Shown in pieces: positions 27,474 to 36,331 of a DNA stretch of 64,000 nucleotides. The position numbers were made by a program, and so were the translations under genes. Below the pieces are notes generated by a model that ran no database searches, was not told where the DNA came from, and saw nothing but the letters and a program-made list of their open reading frames with translations. The stretch's first letter is position 1; every line of letters begins with the position of its first letter. The stretch is from Methylobacterium mesophilicum SR1.6/6 (GTDB lineage Bacteria > Pseudomonadota > Alphaproteobacteria > Rhizobiales > Beijerinckiaceae): positions 2,673,612-2,737,611 of the forward strand of contig NZ_CP043538.1 of the NCBI RefSeq assembly GCF_000364445.2, read 5' to 3'.

Positions 27474-28322
27474 TCACCCCTCCGGATAGTCGGCCCCGAG
27501 GCTCGTCTCGCGCCACGCCTCGATCTCGGCGAGCCGCTGCTTCAGCCGGCTCGTGACCGCCTCGAAGCCCCAGGCGCCGAGCACAAGGTGACGCGGCGGG
27601 TTCTCGGTTTCGGTCACCCGGATCATGGCCTCGCCGGCCCGCACCGGATCGCCGGCCTGCGTGCCGCTCTTCTCCGCCGTGGCCTTAAGGCGCGCGCCGG
27701 CGGTCTCGGCGTAATCCGCGATGGCGCTGGGCGTCTGGACCAGGGAGCGCCCCGCCCAATCGGTGCGGAACGGGCCCGGCTCGATGCAGGTCACGCGGAT
27801 GCCGAGGGGCCCGGCCTCGGCGGCGAGCGAATCCGAGAATCCCTCCACCGCGTGCTTGGTGGCGGCGTAGTAGCCCGAGGCCGGGAAGCCCACGAAGCCC
27901 GCCACCGACGTGATGTTGAGGATATGGCCCGCGCGCTGCGCCCGCATGACCGGCAGCACCGCCCGCGTCAGAGCGAACAGCCCGAACACGTTGGCATCGA
28001 ACTGGGCGCGGATCTTATCCTCCTCGCCCTCCTCGATGGAGGATTGATAGCCGTAGCCGGCGTTGTTCACGAGCACGTCGATCCGGCCGAACGCGTCCGT
28101 GGCGGCGCGCACGCTCTCGGCGATCTGCCCCGTCGCGGTCACATCGAGGGCAAGGGCCAGCACCCGGTCCCCGGCTCCCTGTGCGAGGTCGGCGACCTTG
28201 CCGCGGTCGCGGGCCGTGACGACCGCGCGCCAGCCCCGCGCGATCACGAGCTTGGCGAGTTCTCGGCCGAAGCCGGTGGAGCAGCCGGTGATGAACCAGA
28301 CCGGGTTCGTGTTCTGCGTCAT
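27474..28322 (-). CDS. Short-chain dehydrogenase/reductase (classical SDR)
   Basis: A 282-residue oxidoreductase. The cofactor site is ITGCSTGFG (11-19), NNAG is at 86-89, and the catalytic residues are S139, Y152 and K156 (YYAATK). The substrate-binding C-terminal part is long and includes ARLKATAEKSGTQAGDP, common in SDRs annotated as retinol- or ketone-reductase-like. An Arg at 38 (VVTARDR) suggests NADP(H). It follows the di-heme cytochrome gene by 28 bases on the same strand and may share its transcript. Confidence 0.88.
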   Translation of the reverse strand: MTQNTNPVWFITGCSTGFGRELAKLVIARGWRAVVTARDRGKVADLAQGAGDRVLALALDVTATGQIAESVRAATDAFGRIDVLVNNAGYGYQSSIEEGEEDKIRAQFDANVFGLFALTRAVLPVMRAQRAGHILNITSVAGFVGFPASGYYAATKHAVEGFSDSLAAEAGPLGIRVTCIEPGPFRTDWAGRSLVQTPSAIADYAETAGARLKATAEKSGTQAGDPVRAGEAMIRVTETENPPRHLVLGAWGFEAVTSRLKQRLAEIEAWRETSLGADYPEG

Positions 28323-28350
28323 GATGGCGTCCGTGATCGTCGCGTCGGTC

Positions 28351-30312
28351 TCAGGGCGTCGCGGCCGGCTCCGTCAGACGATCGACCGAGAGCAGGTAGG
28401 CGACCAGCGCCGTCTGCTCCTCGCGCGAGACGCCCGTGCCGGCATCCGCCCAGAAGGCGTGCCCCTTGCCGGTAACGCGGGCGATCCGCGCCGTATCCGA
28501 GGCCGCGTTCGCGGCGACGACCTTGGCGCGCAGGTCCCGGTCCACGAGGGCGCGCAGGCTGTTGGCGGGGTCGGCCGGGACGCCCGCGTACAGCGTGCCC
28601 GGCACGCCGAGCTGGCGCTCCGCGTCGGGTCCGACCGACACGCCCGAATCGTGCAGGTAGGGGGCCGTCCAGGCGAGGCCGACGAGGTTCGGCACCTTGT
28701 AGCCGCCCTCGGTGCCCCCCTGCCCCCAGGCCAGCTGGACCTGGGCGCGCTTCTCGCCGTCGAGCGGCACCGGGACGATCACCGGGTTCGCCGGCACCGG
28801 GAACGGCGTGTCGGTGGCGAAGAGCGTCGGCGGCGACAGGCGTGCCTCCATCTTGGCTCCGGCCCGGGCCCGGGTCGGCTCGGTTCCGATCTCGGCCTCC
28901 GGGATGATCCGGTGGTTGGTGAGCGCCGGGCCGGAATGGCAGGTCCCGCAGCCGGCCTTCTCGAACACCGCGCGGCCGGCCTGCACCGTGCCGGCCCCCT
29001 GCCCGGAAGCCGGCGGGTGCAGCAGGTTCTGGAACGCCGACATGGCGTTGTTGGCGTGGTTGACCGGCTCGCCCGGGACCGAGGTGAACAGGCCGTTGTC
29101 GGTGACGTAGTTGGTCGCCGGGTAGGTCGGCAGCACCGCGTAGCTGTTGAGGCCCGGCGAATCCGGCGTCGGATCGACGCTGCGCAGCACCTCTGACGGC
29201 TTCGCCGCGCCGTCCGGCTTGTAGCGGAACGTCTGCGTCGCCGCCCCGCGCAGGACGATGCCGAGATACGTCTCCGGATCCATGCCGAACAGCCAGGGCG
29301 CGGCCGCCGCGAGCTGGGTGGTGTCGGAATTGGCCGCGTGGACGTTGTTGTTGAGCGACGACAGACCCGCGAACGGGCCGATCGCCTCGCGCCCGCTCCA
29401 GCTGTAGGGCTCGCCGTGGGCCGAGAAGCTGGACGGGATCGAGGTCGGGTTGGTGACGCGATCGGCCGACGAGTCGAAGCTGCCCGGCGGCCAGCTCGCC
29501 ACCTGGACCTTCGTGGCCGCCTCGACCGCCGCCGCGTCCGGCAGCGCTGGGCCGGACGTTGTCGAGCCGGTATGCTGCGGGTCGGCGGTCGGCCGCGCAT
29601 CGGCCTCCGGCACGCTGGCGTGCATGAAGTAGGCCGACGAATTCTTGGCCAGCGCCATCAGGAGCCCGGCATTGAGGTCGGTGTTCGGCGCCCCCTCCAC
29701 GACCTTGCCGGTGCCGGGATCGACCGCGGCGTGGCAGAGCGCGCAGGTGATGCCCATGCGCAGATGGCCCCGGTCGGAGAAGGTCTTGATCCCGATGATG
29801 AAGGCGCCACCCTTCGGCACGTCGAGGCCGGTCGGGACCAGCTCGCCCTTCCTGTAGACCCGGTCGCCGATCCGCACGTCGCGGGCCATGGCGACCTGGA
29901 GGTTGGTGGTGCCCTGGCCGCCGAGCTTGGCCACCGCCAGGGCGACCTCCGTGGGCGTCAGGCCGCCGTCCAGCATGCCCATCACGTCGGTGAGGAAGAC
30001 CTCGTTGCCGAAGGTCTCCTGGTAGAAGGCCTGTCGGCCGCGCTCGACCATGGCGGGATCGATCGCCACCGCGCCGCTCTCCGGTGCGAGTTGCTTACGG
30101 CCGCTCTCCGTGGCGTTGAGGCTGTCGGCCTCCGCGCGCGAGAGCCGGCGGCCCAGCACGTCGAAGGCTGTCTGGATCGGGTAGCGGTCCGGGTTGAGCA
30201 GGTCCGCCCGGTCGGGCATCGGCGCGTAGCTGAAGCGCCCGACCGCCAGGGTGACACCGGCCGCGGCGGTCGCGAGACCGGCGGCGATCAGGATGCGGCG
30301 TGGCCAACCCAT
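28351..30312 (-). CDS. Large di-heme c-type cytochrome
   Basis: A 653-residue exported protein with an N-terminal signal or anchor (RRILIAAGLATAAAGVTLAV). Two heme-binding motifs are CALCH (190-194) and CGTCH (455-459); the second lies in a region like the C-terminal half of di-heme peroxidases (VPNLVGLAWTAPYLHDSG). The first is embedded in a large N-terminal domain with no family I can name. An electron-transfer or oxidase role in the periplasm is likely; peroxidase activity cannot be assumed. The ccm genes at 13-15 kb would assemble it. Start ATG 30312. Confidence 0.8.
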   Translation of the reverse strand: MGWPRRILIAAGLATAAAGVTLAVGRFSYAPMPDRADLLNPDRYPIQTAFDVLGRRLSRAEADSLNATESGRKQLAPESGAVAIDPAMVERGRQAFYQETFGNEVFLTDVMGMLDGGLTPTEVALAVAKLGGQGTTNLQVAMARDVRIGDRVYRKGELVPTGLDVPKGGAFIIGIKTFSDRGHLRMGITCALCHAAVDPGTGKVVEGAPNTDLNAGLLMALAKNSSAYFMHASVPEADARPTADPQHTGSTTSGPALPDAAAVEAATKVQVASWPPGSFDSSADRVTNPTSIPSSFSAHGEPYSWSGREAIGPFAGLSSLNNNVHAANSDTTQLAAAAPWLFGMDPETYLGIVLRGAATQTFRYKPDGAAKPSEVLRSVDPTPDSPGLNSYAVLPTYPATNYVTDNGLFTSVPGEPVNHANNAMSAFQNLLHPPASGQGAGTVQAGRAVFEKAGCGTCHSGPALTNHRIIPEAEIGTEPTRARAGAKMEARLSPPTLFATDTPFPVPANPVIVPVPLDGEKRAQVQLAWGQGGTEGGYKVPNLVGLAWTAPYLHDSGVSVGPDAERQLGVPGTLYAGVPADPANSLRALVDRDLRAKVVAANAASDTARIARVTGKGHAFWADAGTGVSREEQTALVAYLLSVDRLTEPAATP

Positions 30313-30473
30313 GGAACGTGGTCTACCTCCCGACCGACCACCCCGCGGATCTGCGGAGCGGGCGGCCGGGCTCTCAACCGCCGCGCGGCGCCAGGGTTCA
30401 TCCCGGCGGCCGGGACCGGGTGTCGCGCGCGCCCGCTCGGGCCTGTTCGCGCGGCTCCCCGAGCCGGACCGGT

Positions 30474-31226
30474 TCAGATCTGCACCTGCCCGCCATCGAC
30501 GAAGAGCTCCACGCCGTTGACGAAGCTCGCGGCATCGGAGGCCAGGAACAGCACCGCCTGGGCGATCTCCTCCGGCTGGCCGACCCGGCCGGCGGGGATC
30601 AGGCTCGCCAAGTAATCCTTCGTCCCCGTCGCCTGATCGCCGCCCCCGAACAGCGCGTCGAGGCCGGCGGTCTCGGTGACGCCCGGGCTGACGGCGTTGA
30701 CGCGGATATGACGGTCCTTGAGATCGAGGATCCAGCTGCGGGCGAAGCTGCGCACGGCAGCCTTCGTCGCCGAGTAGACGCTCAGCGCCGGGGTGCCCGA
30801 GATGCTGGTGGTGGAGGCGTTGAGGACGATCGCGCCGCCGTCCTTCAGGAGCGGCAGCGCCTTCTGCACCGTGAACAGCACGCCCTTCACGTTGGTGTCG
30901 AAGGTGGCGTCGTAATGCGCCTCGGTGATGGCGCCGAGCGGGGTGAATTCGCCGCCGCCGGCATTGGCGAAGACCACGTCGATCTGCGCGTGCTTCTGTT
31001 GGACCGCGTCGTAGAGCCGGTCGATATCGGCGAGGCGCCCCATGTCGCCCTGGACGGCGGTGACCCGCCCGCCGATCTCCCGCACCGCCGCGTCCAGGGC
31101 CTCCTGCCTCCGGCCCGTGATGAAGACCGACGCGCCTTCATCGGCGAAGGCCTTCGCGGCGGCGAGCCCGATGCCGCTCGTACCGCCGGTCACCACCACC
31201 ACCTTGTTCTGAAACCGGTCGGTCAT
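30474..31226 (-). CDS. Short-chain dehydrogenase/reductase, FabG-like
   Basis: A 250-residue classical SDR: VVVTGGTSGIG (10-20), ANAG (87-90), S138, Y151 and K155 (YSATK), and the C-terminal SFVNGVELFVDGGQVQI typical of FabG-like enzymes. ATG 31226 has GGAG eight bases upstream; the open frame reaches 31277 but adds an unrelated tail. It is divergent from a LysR-family gene 110 bases away, the standard arrangement of a LysR target. Substrate unknown. Confidence 0.9.
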   Translation of the reverse strand: MTDRFQNKVVVVTGGTSGIGLAAAKAFADEGASVFITGRRQEALDAAVREIGGRVTAVQGDMGRLADIDRLYDAVQQKHAQIDVVFANAGGGEFTPLGAITEAHYDATFDTNVKGVLFTVQKALPLLKDGGAIVLNASTTSISGTPALSVYSATKAAVRSFARSWILDLKDRHIRVNAVSPGVTETAGLDALFGGGDQATGTKDYLASLIPAGRVGQPEEIAQAVLFLASDAASFVNGVELFVDGGQVQI

Positions 31227-31318
31227 CGTCGTTCTCCGAGAACCGGCGCCGCTGCGCCGTTGCTGGGAGAGATGCATCCAGAACGGTGATGCGAGTAGCC
31301 GCCAGATATGGCACTTAG

Positions 31319-31336
31319 CGTTCCATCAGAGGAACG
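31319..31336. promoter_or_regulatory. Inverted repeat abutting the LysR start codon
   Basis: CGTTCC (31319-31324), six bases, then GGAACG (31331-31336), ending at the base before the LysR ATG and including its GAGGA ribosome-binding site. It could be an autoregulatory operator or a hairpin that hides the ribosome site. The arms are short, so chance is possible. Confidence 0.35.
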
Positions 31337-32230
31337 ATGGCGCGCGCGGATCTGAACGACTACGCCTACTTCGCCGAGGTCGTGGCCCATGGCGGCTTCG
31401 CCGCGGCCGGACGCGCCCTGCGCGAGCCGAAATCGAAGCTCAGCCGCCGGATTGCGGCGCTGGAGACGCGCCTCGGCGTGCGACTGATCGAGCGATCGAG
31501 CCGGCGGTTCCGCGTGACCGAGGTTGGCCAGAGCTTCTACGAGCGCTGCCGGGCCATGATGCTGGAGGCCGAGCGCGCCGAAGCGCTCGTCGCCGAGGCG
31601 CAGTCCGAACCGCACGGGCGGATCCGCCTGAGCTGCCCGACGGGGCTGACCGAGGTCGTGTCGGCGAGCCTGCGCGTCTTTCTCATCCGGTACCCGAAGG
31701 TCCGGCTGCAGCTCATCGCCACCGACCGGGCGGTCGACCTGATCGAGGAGCGGATCGACGTAGCGCTGCGGGTGCGGCGGGACCTGACCAGCGACGCCTC
31801 GCTGACCATGCGCTCGCTCGGGCTCTCGCGATGGATCCTGGTGGCGAGCCCGCAGCTCGCCAGCCGGCTGGGTGCCGACATCGCCGGCCTCGCGGCCTTC
31901 CCCACGCTCGGCACGAGCGACGACCCGGGTGAGATCACGTGGCGGCTCGAGCGGGAGGACGGGACGCGATACGCGGTCCGCCACGAGCCGCGCATGACCT
32001 GCGGCGACTTCGCGGCTGTCTGCGAAGCGGCCGCGGCAGGGATCGGGATCGGTTTCCTGCCCGACCATGCCTGCGCCGAGCCCATCGCCTCAGGCAGGCT
32101 GGTGCATGTCCTCCCGGACTGGCGCAGCGCGCCCGGCATCGTCCATCTCGTGTTCACCACCCGGCGCGGGCTGCCGCCGGCCGTGCGCGCGCTGATCGAC
32201 CACTTGGCGGCGGTCTTTCCGAAGCTCTGA
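31337..32230 (+). CDS. LysR-family transcriptional regulator
   Basis: A 297-residue regulator. The N-terminal winged HTH (1-60) contains FAEVVAHGGFAAAGRALREP, then KLSRRIAALETRLGVRLIER and FRVTEVGQSFYERC. The C-terminal effector domain (about 90-295) has the usual two lobes. It resembles the AaeR/DmlR-like subgroup that uses a divergent enzyme gene as target, here the SDR gene. The inducer is not evident. Confidence 0.92.
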   Translation: MARADLNDYAYFAEVVAHGGFAAAGRALREPKSKLSRRIAALETRLGVRLIERSSRRFRVTEVGQSFYERCRAMMLEAERAEALVAEAQSEPHGRIRLSCPTGLTEVVSASLRVFLIRYPKVRLQLIATDRAVDLIEERIDVALRVRRDLTSDASLTMRSLGLSRWILVASPQLASRLGADIAGLAAFPTLGTSDDPGEITWRLEREDGTRYAVRHEPRMTCGDFAAVCEAAAAGIGIGFLPDHACAEPIASGRLVHVLPDWRSAPGIVHLVFTTRRGLPPAVRALIDHLAAVFPKL

Positions 32231-32254
32231 GCGCGCGGCTCGCCGCGGCCGCTC

Positions 32255-33196
32255 TCAATACCCGCGCGCGGCGTCGACGCCCTGTGGTGGCTGTCCGGTC
32301 CGGCGGTAGTCCCGCAGGTTCGCCGCCACCGTGGCGGCGGCCGACTCCATGTCGGTCGGGCCCGAGACGTGCGGCAGCACCGTGATGCCGGGATGGGACC
32401 ACAGCGGCGAGTCCGCCGGCAGCGGCTCCTGATCGAACACGTCGAGGACGGCGTGGGAGAGGTGCCCGGAATCGAGGGCCGCACAGAGATCCCCAGCCAC
32501 CACGATCGGCCCACGGGCGAAGTTGATCAGCGCCGCGCCGGGCTTCAGCGCCGACAGGCACCCGGCGTCGACGAGGCCCCGCGTCTCCGGCGTCAGCGGG
32601 ATCAGGCAGACGAGGATGTCGCAGCGGCCGAGCATCTCCGGAAGGCCGGTTGAACCGTGGAACGACTCGATGCCGGGCACGGCCTTCGGCGAGCGGCTCC
32701 AGCCGACCACGGTGAACCCGGCGCCGAGGAGCCGGTCCGCCGCCGCTGTCCCCAGCGCGCCCAGGCCGAGCAGGCCGACCGTCGTGTCCGCGGGCTTGCG
32801 GTAGGGGTGCGGCTTCCAGATCCGCGCACTTTGTTGGCGCGCATAGGCCGGCATGTCGCGCTGCAGGTAGTAGGTCCAGGCGAGCACCGCCTCGGCCATG
32901 GTCCGCGCCATCTCCCGGTCCACGAGCCGGACGATCGGCAGCGGCCGGTCGAAGGCGCCGACGAGCTTCTCGACGCCGGCCCACAGGCTCTGGACCCAGA
33001 CGAGACCCGGCAGCGCCGCGACCTCGGCCGGATCGGGATTGGCCACGACGGCGACCCGGGCCGCCGCACGGTCCGCTTCGCCCATCGCGCGGAACGGGAT
33101 GAGGCGTTCCTCGGGCATCGCGGCCGACAGGATGCCCAGGTATTCCGCTTCCTGACCCGGGCTCTTGCACCCCACGAGGGCGATTGGCTCTGCCAT
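32255..33196 (-). CDS. D-2-hydroxyacid dehydrogenase, glyoxylate/hydroxypyruvate reductase A-like
   Basis: A 313-residue NAD(P)-dependent dehydrogenase. The Rossmann motif is LLGLGALGTAAADRL (142-156), followed by GWSRSPK, where the basic residues suggest NADPH. Catalytic residues are in NFARGPIV (Arg), the conserved Glu in DVFDQEPLP and His in LPHVSGPT. Sequence style is closest to GhrA. It would reduce glyoxylate or hydroxypyruvate, useful in a serine-cycle methylotroph, though the window does not show the rest of that pathway. Converges with the LysR gene 24 bases away. Confidence 0.87.
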   Translation of the reverse strand: MAEPIALVGCKSPGQEAEYLGILSAAMPEERLIPFRAMGEADRAAARVAVVANPDPAEVAALPGLVWVQSLWAGVEKLVGAFDRPLPIVRLVDREMARTMAEAVLAWTYYLQRDMPAYARQQSARIWKPHPYRKPADTTVGLLGLGALGTAAADRLLGAGFTVVGWSRSPKAVPGIESFHGSTGLPEMLGRCDILVCLIPLTPETRGLVDAGCLSALKPGAALINFARGPIVVAGDLCAALDSGHLSHAVLDVFDQEPLPADSPLWSHPGITVLPHVSGPTDMESAAATVAANLRDYRRTGQPPQGVDAARGY

Positions 33197-33371
33197 CCGA
33201 TACTCCGCGCCGACCCGAACCCGTCATCCACCGGAGACGACGCAGGGGCTGTGCCTGAGCGCGCGCGGATCGTCGAGGGCATGTTGGAGGGGGTTGAAGG
33301 CTGCCGTGCGCGCCTGCCGGATCCCGATAGTCGCGCGCCTTCGGATTGGTGAAGACGGATCACCACCGCTT

Positions 33372-33490
33372 CCCCGTCATTCCGGACCGCGCAGCGGAGC
33401 CCGGAATCCAGATCCGCCACCGCACCCGGAACCTGCACTGACAGCGGTTCTGGATTCCGGGCTCGCCTTTGGCGATCCGGAATGACGGGG
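33372..33490. repeat. Interspersed palindrome with GTCATTCCGG ends
   Basis: CCCCGTCATTCCGG (33372-33385) is the exact reverse complement of CCGGAATGACGGGG (33477-33490). A second pair, CCCGGAATCCAGA with TCTGGATTCCGGG, is nested inside. This is a different family from the GCGAGCGCAGCGAAGCAA repeats. The rest of the 33197-33638 gap holds no gene that I can support. Confidence 0.75.
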
Positions 33491-33638
33491 TTGGATCTCA
33501 GGTCGGAGATCATGGAGACGGAGACGACTTTTCTAAGGTGTTCAACCCCGTGCGCGGAGTGGGAGGGAAGGCGCGGGCGGATGCCGGACTGCTCGTTCAA
33601 CATCCTCTCGAACTTCGGCCCGCCGCCCGAAGGCCGGA

Positions 33639-33929
33639 TCAGCGGGGCTCGATCAGCGCCGGGTAGACGAGACGGACGTTGCGGCGCTCGGCTGGAGCCT
33701 GGACTTCGGCCCGGCCGCGGATGCTGCCCGTCGTGCTCGGTGTCACCGGCTCAGCGGGGCGCAGACGCCAGCGGTCGGCGGCCGGCATCTGGATGCGGGG
33801 TTTGGGCCGCTCGAGGTGGCGGTCGGCGCCCTCCGTCGGGACTGTGGCGAGGCCGGCTACGATCATCGCGGCGAGCATCGCGAAACGGCACAGGGGCCGG
33901 AGGAGGAAGGGGGCAGGACGAGGAGGCAT
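33639..33929 (-). CDS. Small putative secreted protein, unknown
   Basis: A 96-residue protein. A basic start and hydrophobic core (FAMLAAMIVAGLATVPTEGA) look like a signal peptide, followed by a basic Pro-rich body with VTPSTTGSIRGRAEV. No family is recognised. ATG 33929 is preferred over 34004 because it brings the signal peptide to the N-terminus, but no strong ribosome site precedes it. GC-rich random frames can look similar, so this is a tentative gene. Divergent from the MFS gene. Confidence 0.45.
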   Translation of the reverse strand: MPPRPAPFLLRPLCRFAMLAAMIVAGLATVPTEGADRHLERPKPRIQMPAADRWRLRPAEPVTPSTTGSIRGRAEVQAPAERRNVRLVYPALIEPR

Positions 33930-34087
33930 GGGCAAGGCACCGCGTGGACGCCTCTGTTCTGCGCGCCGCCAATGAAGACGGGATCGAACCGAATCGATTC
34001 CCAAGTCGTTGCCAACACCTGCCTCCGGTCGCGGTAAATGCGGGCTGTTCAGGCAGGGTAAACAACAGACCGGGAGGGCGTGCGGGC

Positions 34088-35560
34088 ATGGCGAGCAAGG
34101 TCGAGGGAGGCTCCGGGACCCCGGAGCGGGCGGAAATCGGCCGTGTGATCGACACCGACATCTCCGCCCGCCTCGACCGCCTCCCCTGGGGCCGCTTCCA
34201 CGTCCTCGTCATCGTCGCGCTCGGCATCACCTGGGTGCTGGACGGGCTCGAAGTGACGCTCGCCGGTTCCCTCGTGGGCGCCCTGCGCCAGCCGCCGATG
34301 TCCTTCTCGGAGTTCGACGTCGGGCTCGCCGCCTCCTGCTATCTGGTGGGCGCCGTCACCGGCGCGATCGGCTTCGGCTGGCTCACCGACCGGATCGGCC
34401 GCAAGAAGCTGTTCTTCATCACGCTGGCCCTCTACCTGGTCGCCACGGCAGCCACCGGTCTGTCCTGGAACATCTGGAGCTTCTGTCTCTTCCGCTTCTT
34501 CACGGGCGCGGGGATCGGCGGCGAGTACACGGCCATCAACTCGACCATCCAGGAGCTGGTCCCGGCGCGGGTCCGCGGCTGGACCAACCTCGTCATCAAC
34601 GGGTCGTTCTGGATCGGCGCGGCGCTCGGCTCGTTCATGTCGATCGTTCTGCTGAAGCCCGAAGTGATCGACCCGGCCTGGGGCTGGCGCGTCGCCTTCT
34701 TCACGGGCGGCGCGATCGGCCTCGTGATCCTGCTGCTGCGCACCTGGATTCCCGAGAGCCCGCGCTGGCTCGCCACCCACGGCTACGCCGCGGAGGCCGA
34801 TCGGGTCGTCACCGGCATCGAGAAGCGCTTCACCGACGAGGGCGTCACCCTGCCTCCGGTGGACGAGAGTAAGCGCATGAAGGTCCGCACCCGCGACCAC
34901 ACCCCGCTGTCGGAGGTGTTCAAGGCGCTGTTCGTCACGAGCCGCAAGGAGACGATGGTCGGCCTTGCGCTGATGATCGCGCAGGCCTTCTTCTACAACG
35001 CGCTGTTCTTCACCTACGCGCTGGTGCTGGAACGCTTCTACGACGTGCCCGGCAACCATGTCGGCTGGTACCTGCTGCCCTTCGCGCTGGGATCCTTCCT
35101 CGGCCCGCTTCTCCTCGGGCGGCTGTTCGACACGATCGGCCGGCGCACCATGATCGCCTTCACGTACGGCATCTCGGCGCTGCTGCTCGCCGGCGTCGGC
35201 CTGCTGTTCCGACTCGACGTGCTCGGGGCGGTCGGCCAGACGGGAGCCTGGATGGTGGTGTTCTTCTTCGCCTCGGCGGCGGCGAGTTCGGCCTATCTCA
35301 CGGTCTCCGAGACCTTCCCGCTCGAGATCCGGGCGCTGGCGATCGCGGCCTTCTACGCGGTGGGTACGGGCATCGGCGGCGTGTCGGGCCCGCTCCTGTT
35401 CGGGACCCTGGTGGAGACCGGATCGCGCGACTGGGTGCTGTTCGGCTACGGGCTCGGCGCCGTGCTCATGCTGGTCGCCGCGGTCGTCGGCGGGATCTGG
35501 GGGACGGCCGCCGAAGGCAAGTCGCTGGAGGAGGTGTCGAAGCCGCTGGCCGCGGCGTGA
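34088..35560 (+). CDS. MFS transporter, metabolite:H+ symporter type
   Basis: A 490-residue transporter with twelve membrane segments. The MFS signatures are FGWLTDRIGRKKLFF after helix 2, FFTGAGIGGEYTAINSTIQE in helix 4-5, and LFDTIGRRTMIA in the second half. GGEYTAIN and a start with SARLDRLPWGRFH fit the sugar/metabolite-H+ symporter family (aromatic acid or sugar porters). ATG 34088 has GGGAGG ten bases upstream; the open frame extends 600 bases further up into repeat and non-coding DNA and is not used. Substrate unknown. Confidence 0.9.
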   Translation: MASKVEGGSGTPERAEIGRVIDTDISARLDRLPWGRFHVLVIVALGITWVLDGLEVTLAGSLVGALRQPPMSFSEFDVGLAASCYLVGAVTGAIGFGWLTDRIGRKKLFFITLALYLVATAATGLSWNIWSFCLFRFFTGAGIGGEYTAINSTIQELVPARVRGWTNLVINGSFWIGAALGSFMSIVLLKPEVIDPAWGWRVAFFTGGAIGLVILLLRTWIPESPRWLATHGYAAEADRVVTGIEKRFTDEGVTLPPVDESKRMKVRTRDHTPLSEVFKALFVTSRKETMVGLALMIAQAFFYNALFFTYALVLERFYDVPGNHVGWYLLPFALGSFLGPLLLGRLFDTIGRRTMIAFTYGISALLLAGVGLLFRLDVLGAVGQTGAWMVVFFFASAAASSAYLTVSETFPLEIRALAIAAFYAVGTGIGGVSGPLLFGTLVETGSRDWVLFGYGLGAVLMLVAAVVGGIWGTAAEGKSLEEVSKPLAAA

Positions 35561-35638
35561 GTGTCTGGTCCTTCAAGGGTGTTGCGCCGAGCCGTGCCTT
35601 CTCACGGCGCGGCTGCGCCCGAGGCCTTGCAGTCCACC

Positions 35639-36025
35639 TCAGACGAGCCGAATCGTCGCGCCGTACCGTGCGACGATGCTGTCGGCCGTCACGAGCTCGA
35701 GCCCCTCCACCATGGCCTGGGCGATGAGGAGACGGTCGAACGGGTCCCGGTGGATCGCAGGAAGGGTCGCGACGGTGGCCGCGTGAACTCCTGTCACAGC
35801 CAGCTCGACATATCCGTGGCTCAATAAACCATCGCGCAGGAGACGGACATCGACCCGGAAGTCAGCTCGCCCCAATCCGCTCTTGATCGCGATTTCCCAG
35901 AGACTGGCTGCACTGAACACCAGCGTGTTCATGGGTTCCTGGATCAGGGCGCGGGCGGCACCGGGGAGGCGATCCGATCCCGCGGCAGCCCAGAGCAGGA
36001 TATGGGTGTCGAGCAGATGGCTCAC
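35639..36025 (-). CDS. VapC-type PIN-domain toxin
   Basis: A 128-residue PIN-domain ribonuclease of a type II toxin-antitoxin system. All acidic metal ligands are present: D6 (LLDTHILLW), E44 (SLWEIAIKSG), D94 and D97 (HRDPFDRLLIAQA), and D115 (VTADSIVARYG). This is the short HDPFDR branch usually paired with Phd antitoxins. The GTG start at 36025 overlaps the antitoxin stop by four bases (GTGA), so the toxin is translated in coupling with it. Confidence 0.92.
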   Translation of the reverse strand: MSHLLDTHILLWAAAGSDRLPGAARALIQEPMNTLVFSAASLWEIAIKSGLGRADFRVDVRLLRDGLLSHGYVELAVTGVHAATVATLPAIHRDPFDRLLIAQAMVEGLELVTADSIVARYGATIRLV

Positions 36026-36264
36026 CGGCCCTCGAACAGCGCTTCGATCCCGGAACGGCCCATCTCGTCGAAGTCGTCCGGAACGCGCACGCGGTCTGCC
36101 AGGAAGCCGATCCGCTGCTTTCCGGGGGCGTGCGGCCCCTCGAACGGGACGACCCGGACCAAAGGCTTGCCATCCCGGGCGATGATGAACGCGTCGCCCG
36201 AGGCGGCCTGATCGACGAGCCGGGACAGGTCGGTCTCCGCCTCGTCCAGAGTGATCGTGCGCAT
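36022..36264 (-). CDS. Phd/YefM-family antitoxin
   Basis: An 80-residue antitoxin. The N-terminal DNA-binding domain is Phd-like (ITLDEAETDLSRLVDQAASGDAFIIARDGKPLVRVVP), and the C-terminal tail (VRVPDDFDEMGRSGIEALFEGR) would wrap the toxin. Such antitoxins repress their own promoter together with the toxin, so the operator should lie just before 36264. First gene of the two-gene unit, downstream of glk on the same strand. Confidence 0.92.
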   Translation of the reverse strand: MRTITLDEAETDLSRLVDQAASGDAFIIARDGKPLVRVVPFEGPHAPGKQRIGFLADRVRVPDDFDEMGRSGIEALFEGR

Positions 36265-36331
36265 CGAACCCGTCCGTGGGCGCTGCGCGTCTGGCAGTTC
36301 GAGCTGCGGCGCGCGGCCGGATGATAGTCGC

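Noticed and set aside
33482..34087. Upstream extension of the first MFS gene
   Set aside because: It reads through a palindromic repeat and has no transporter similarity; ATG 34088 has a good ribosome site.
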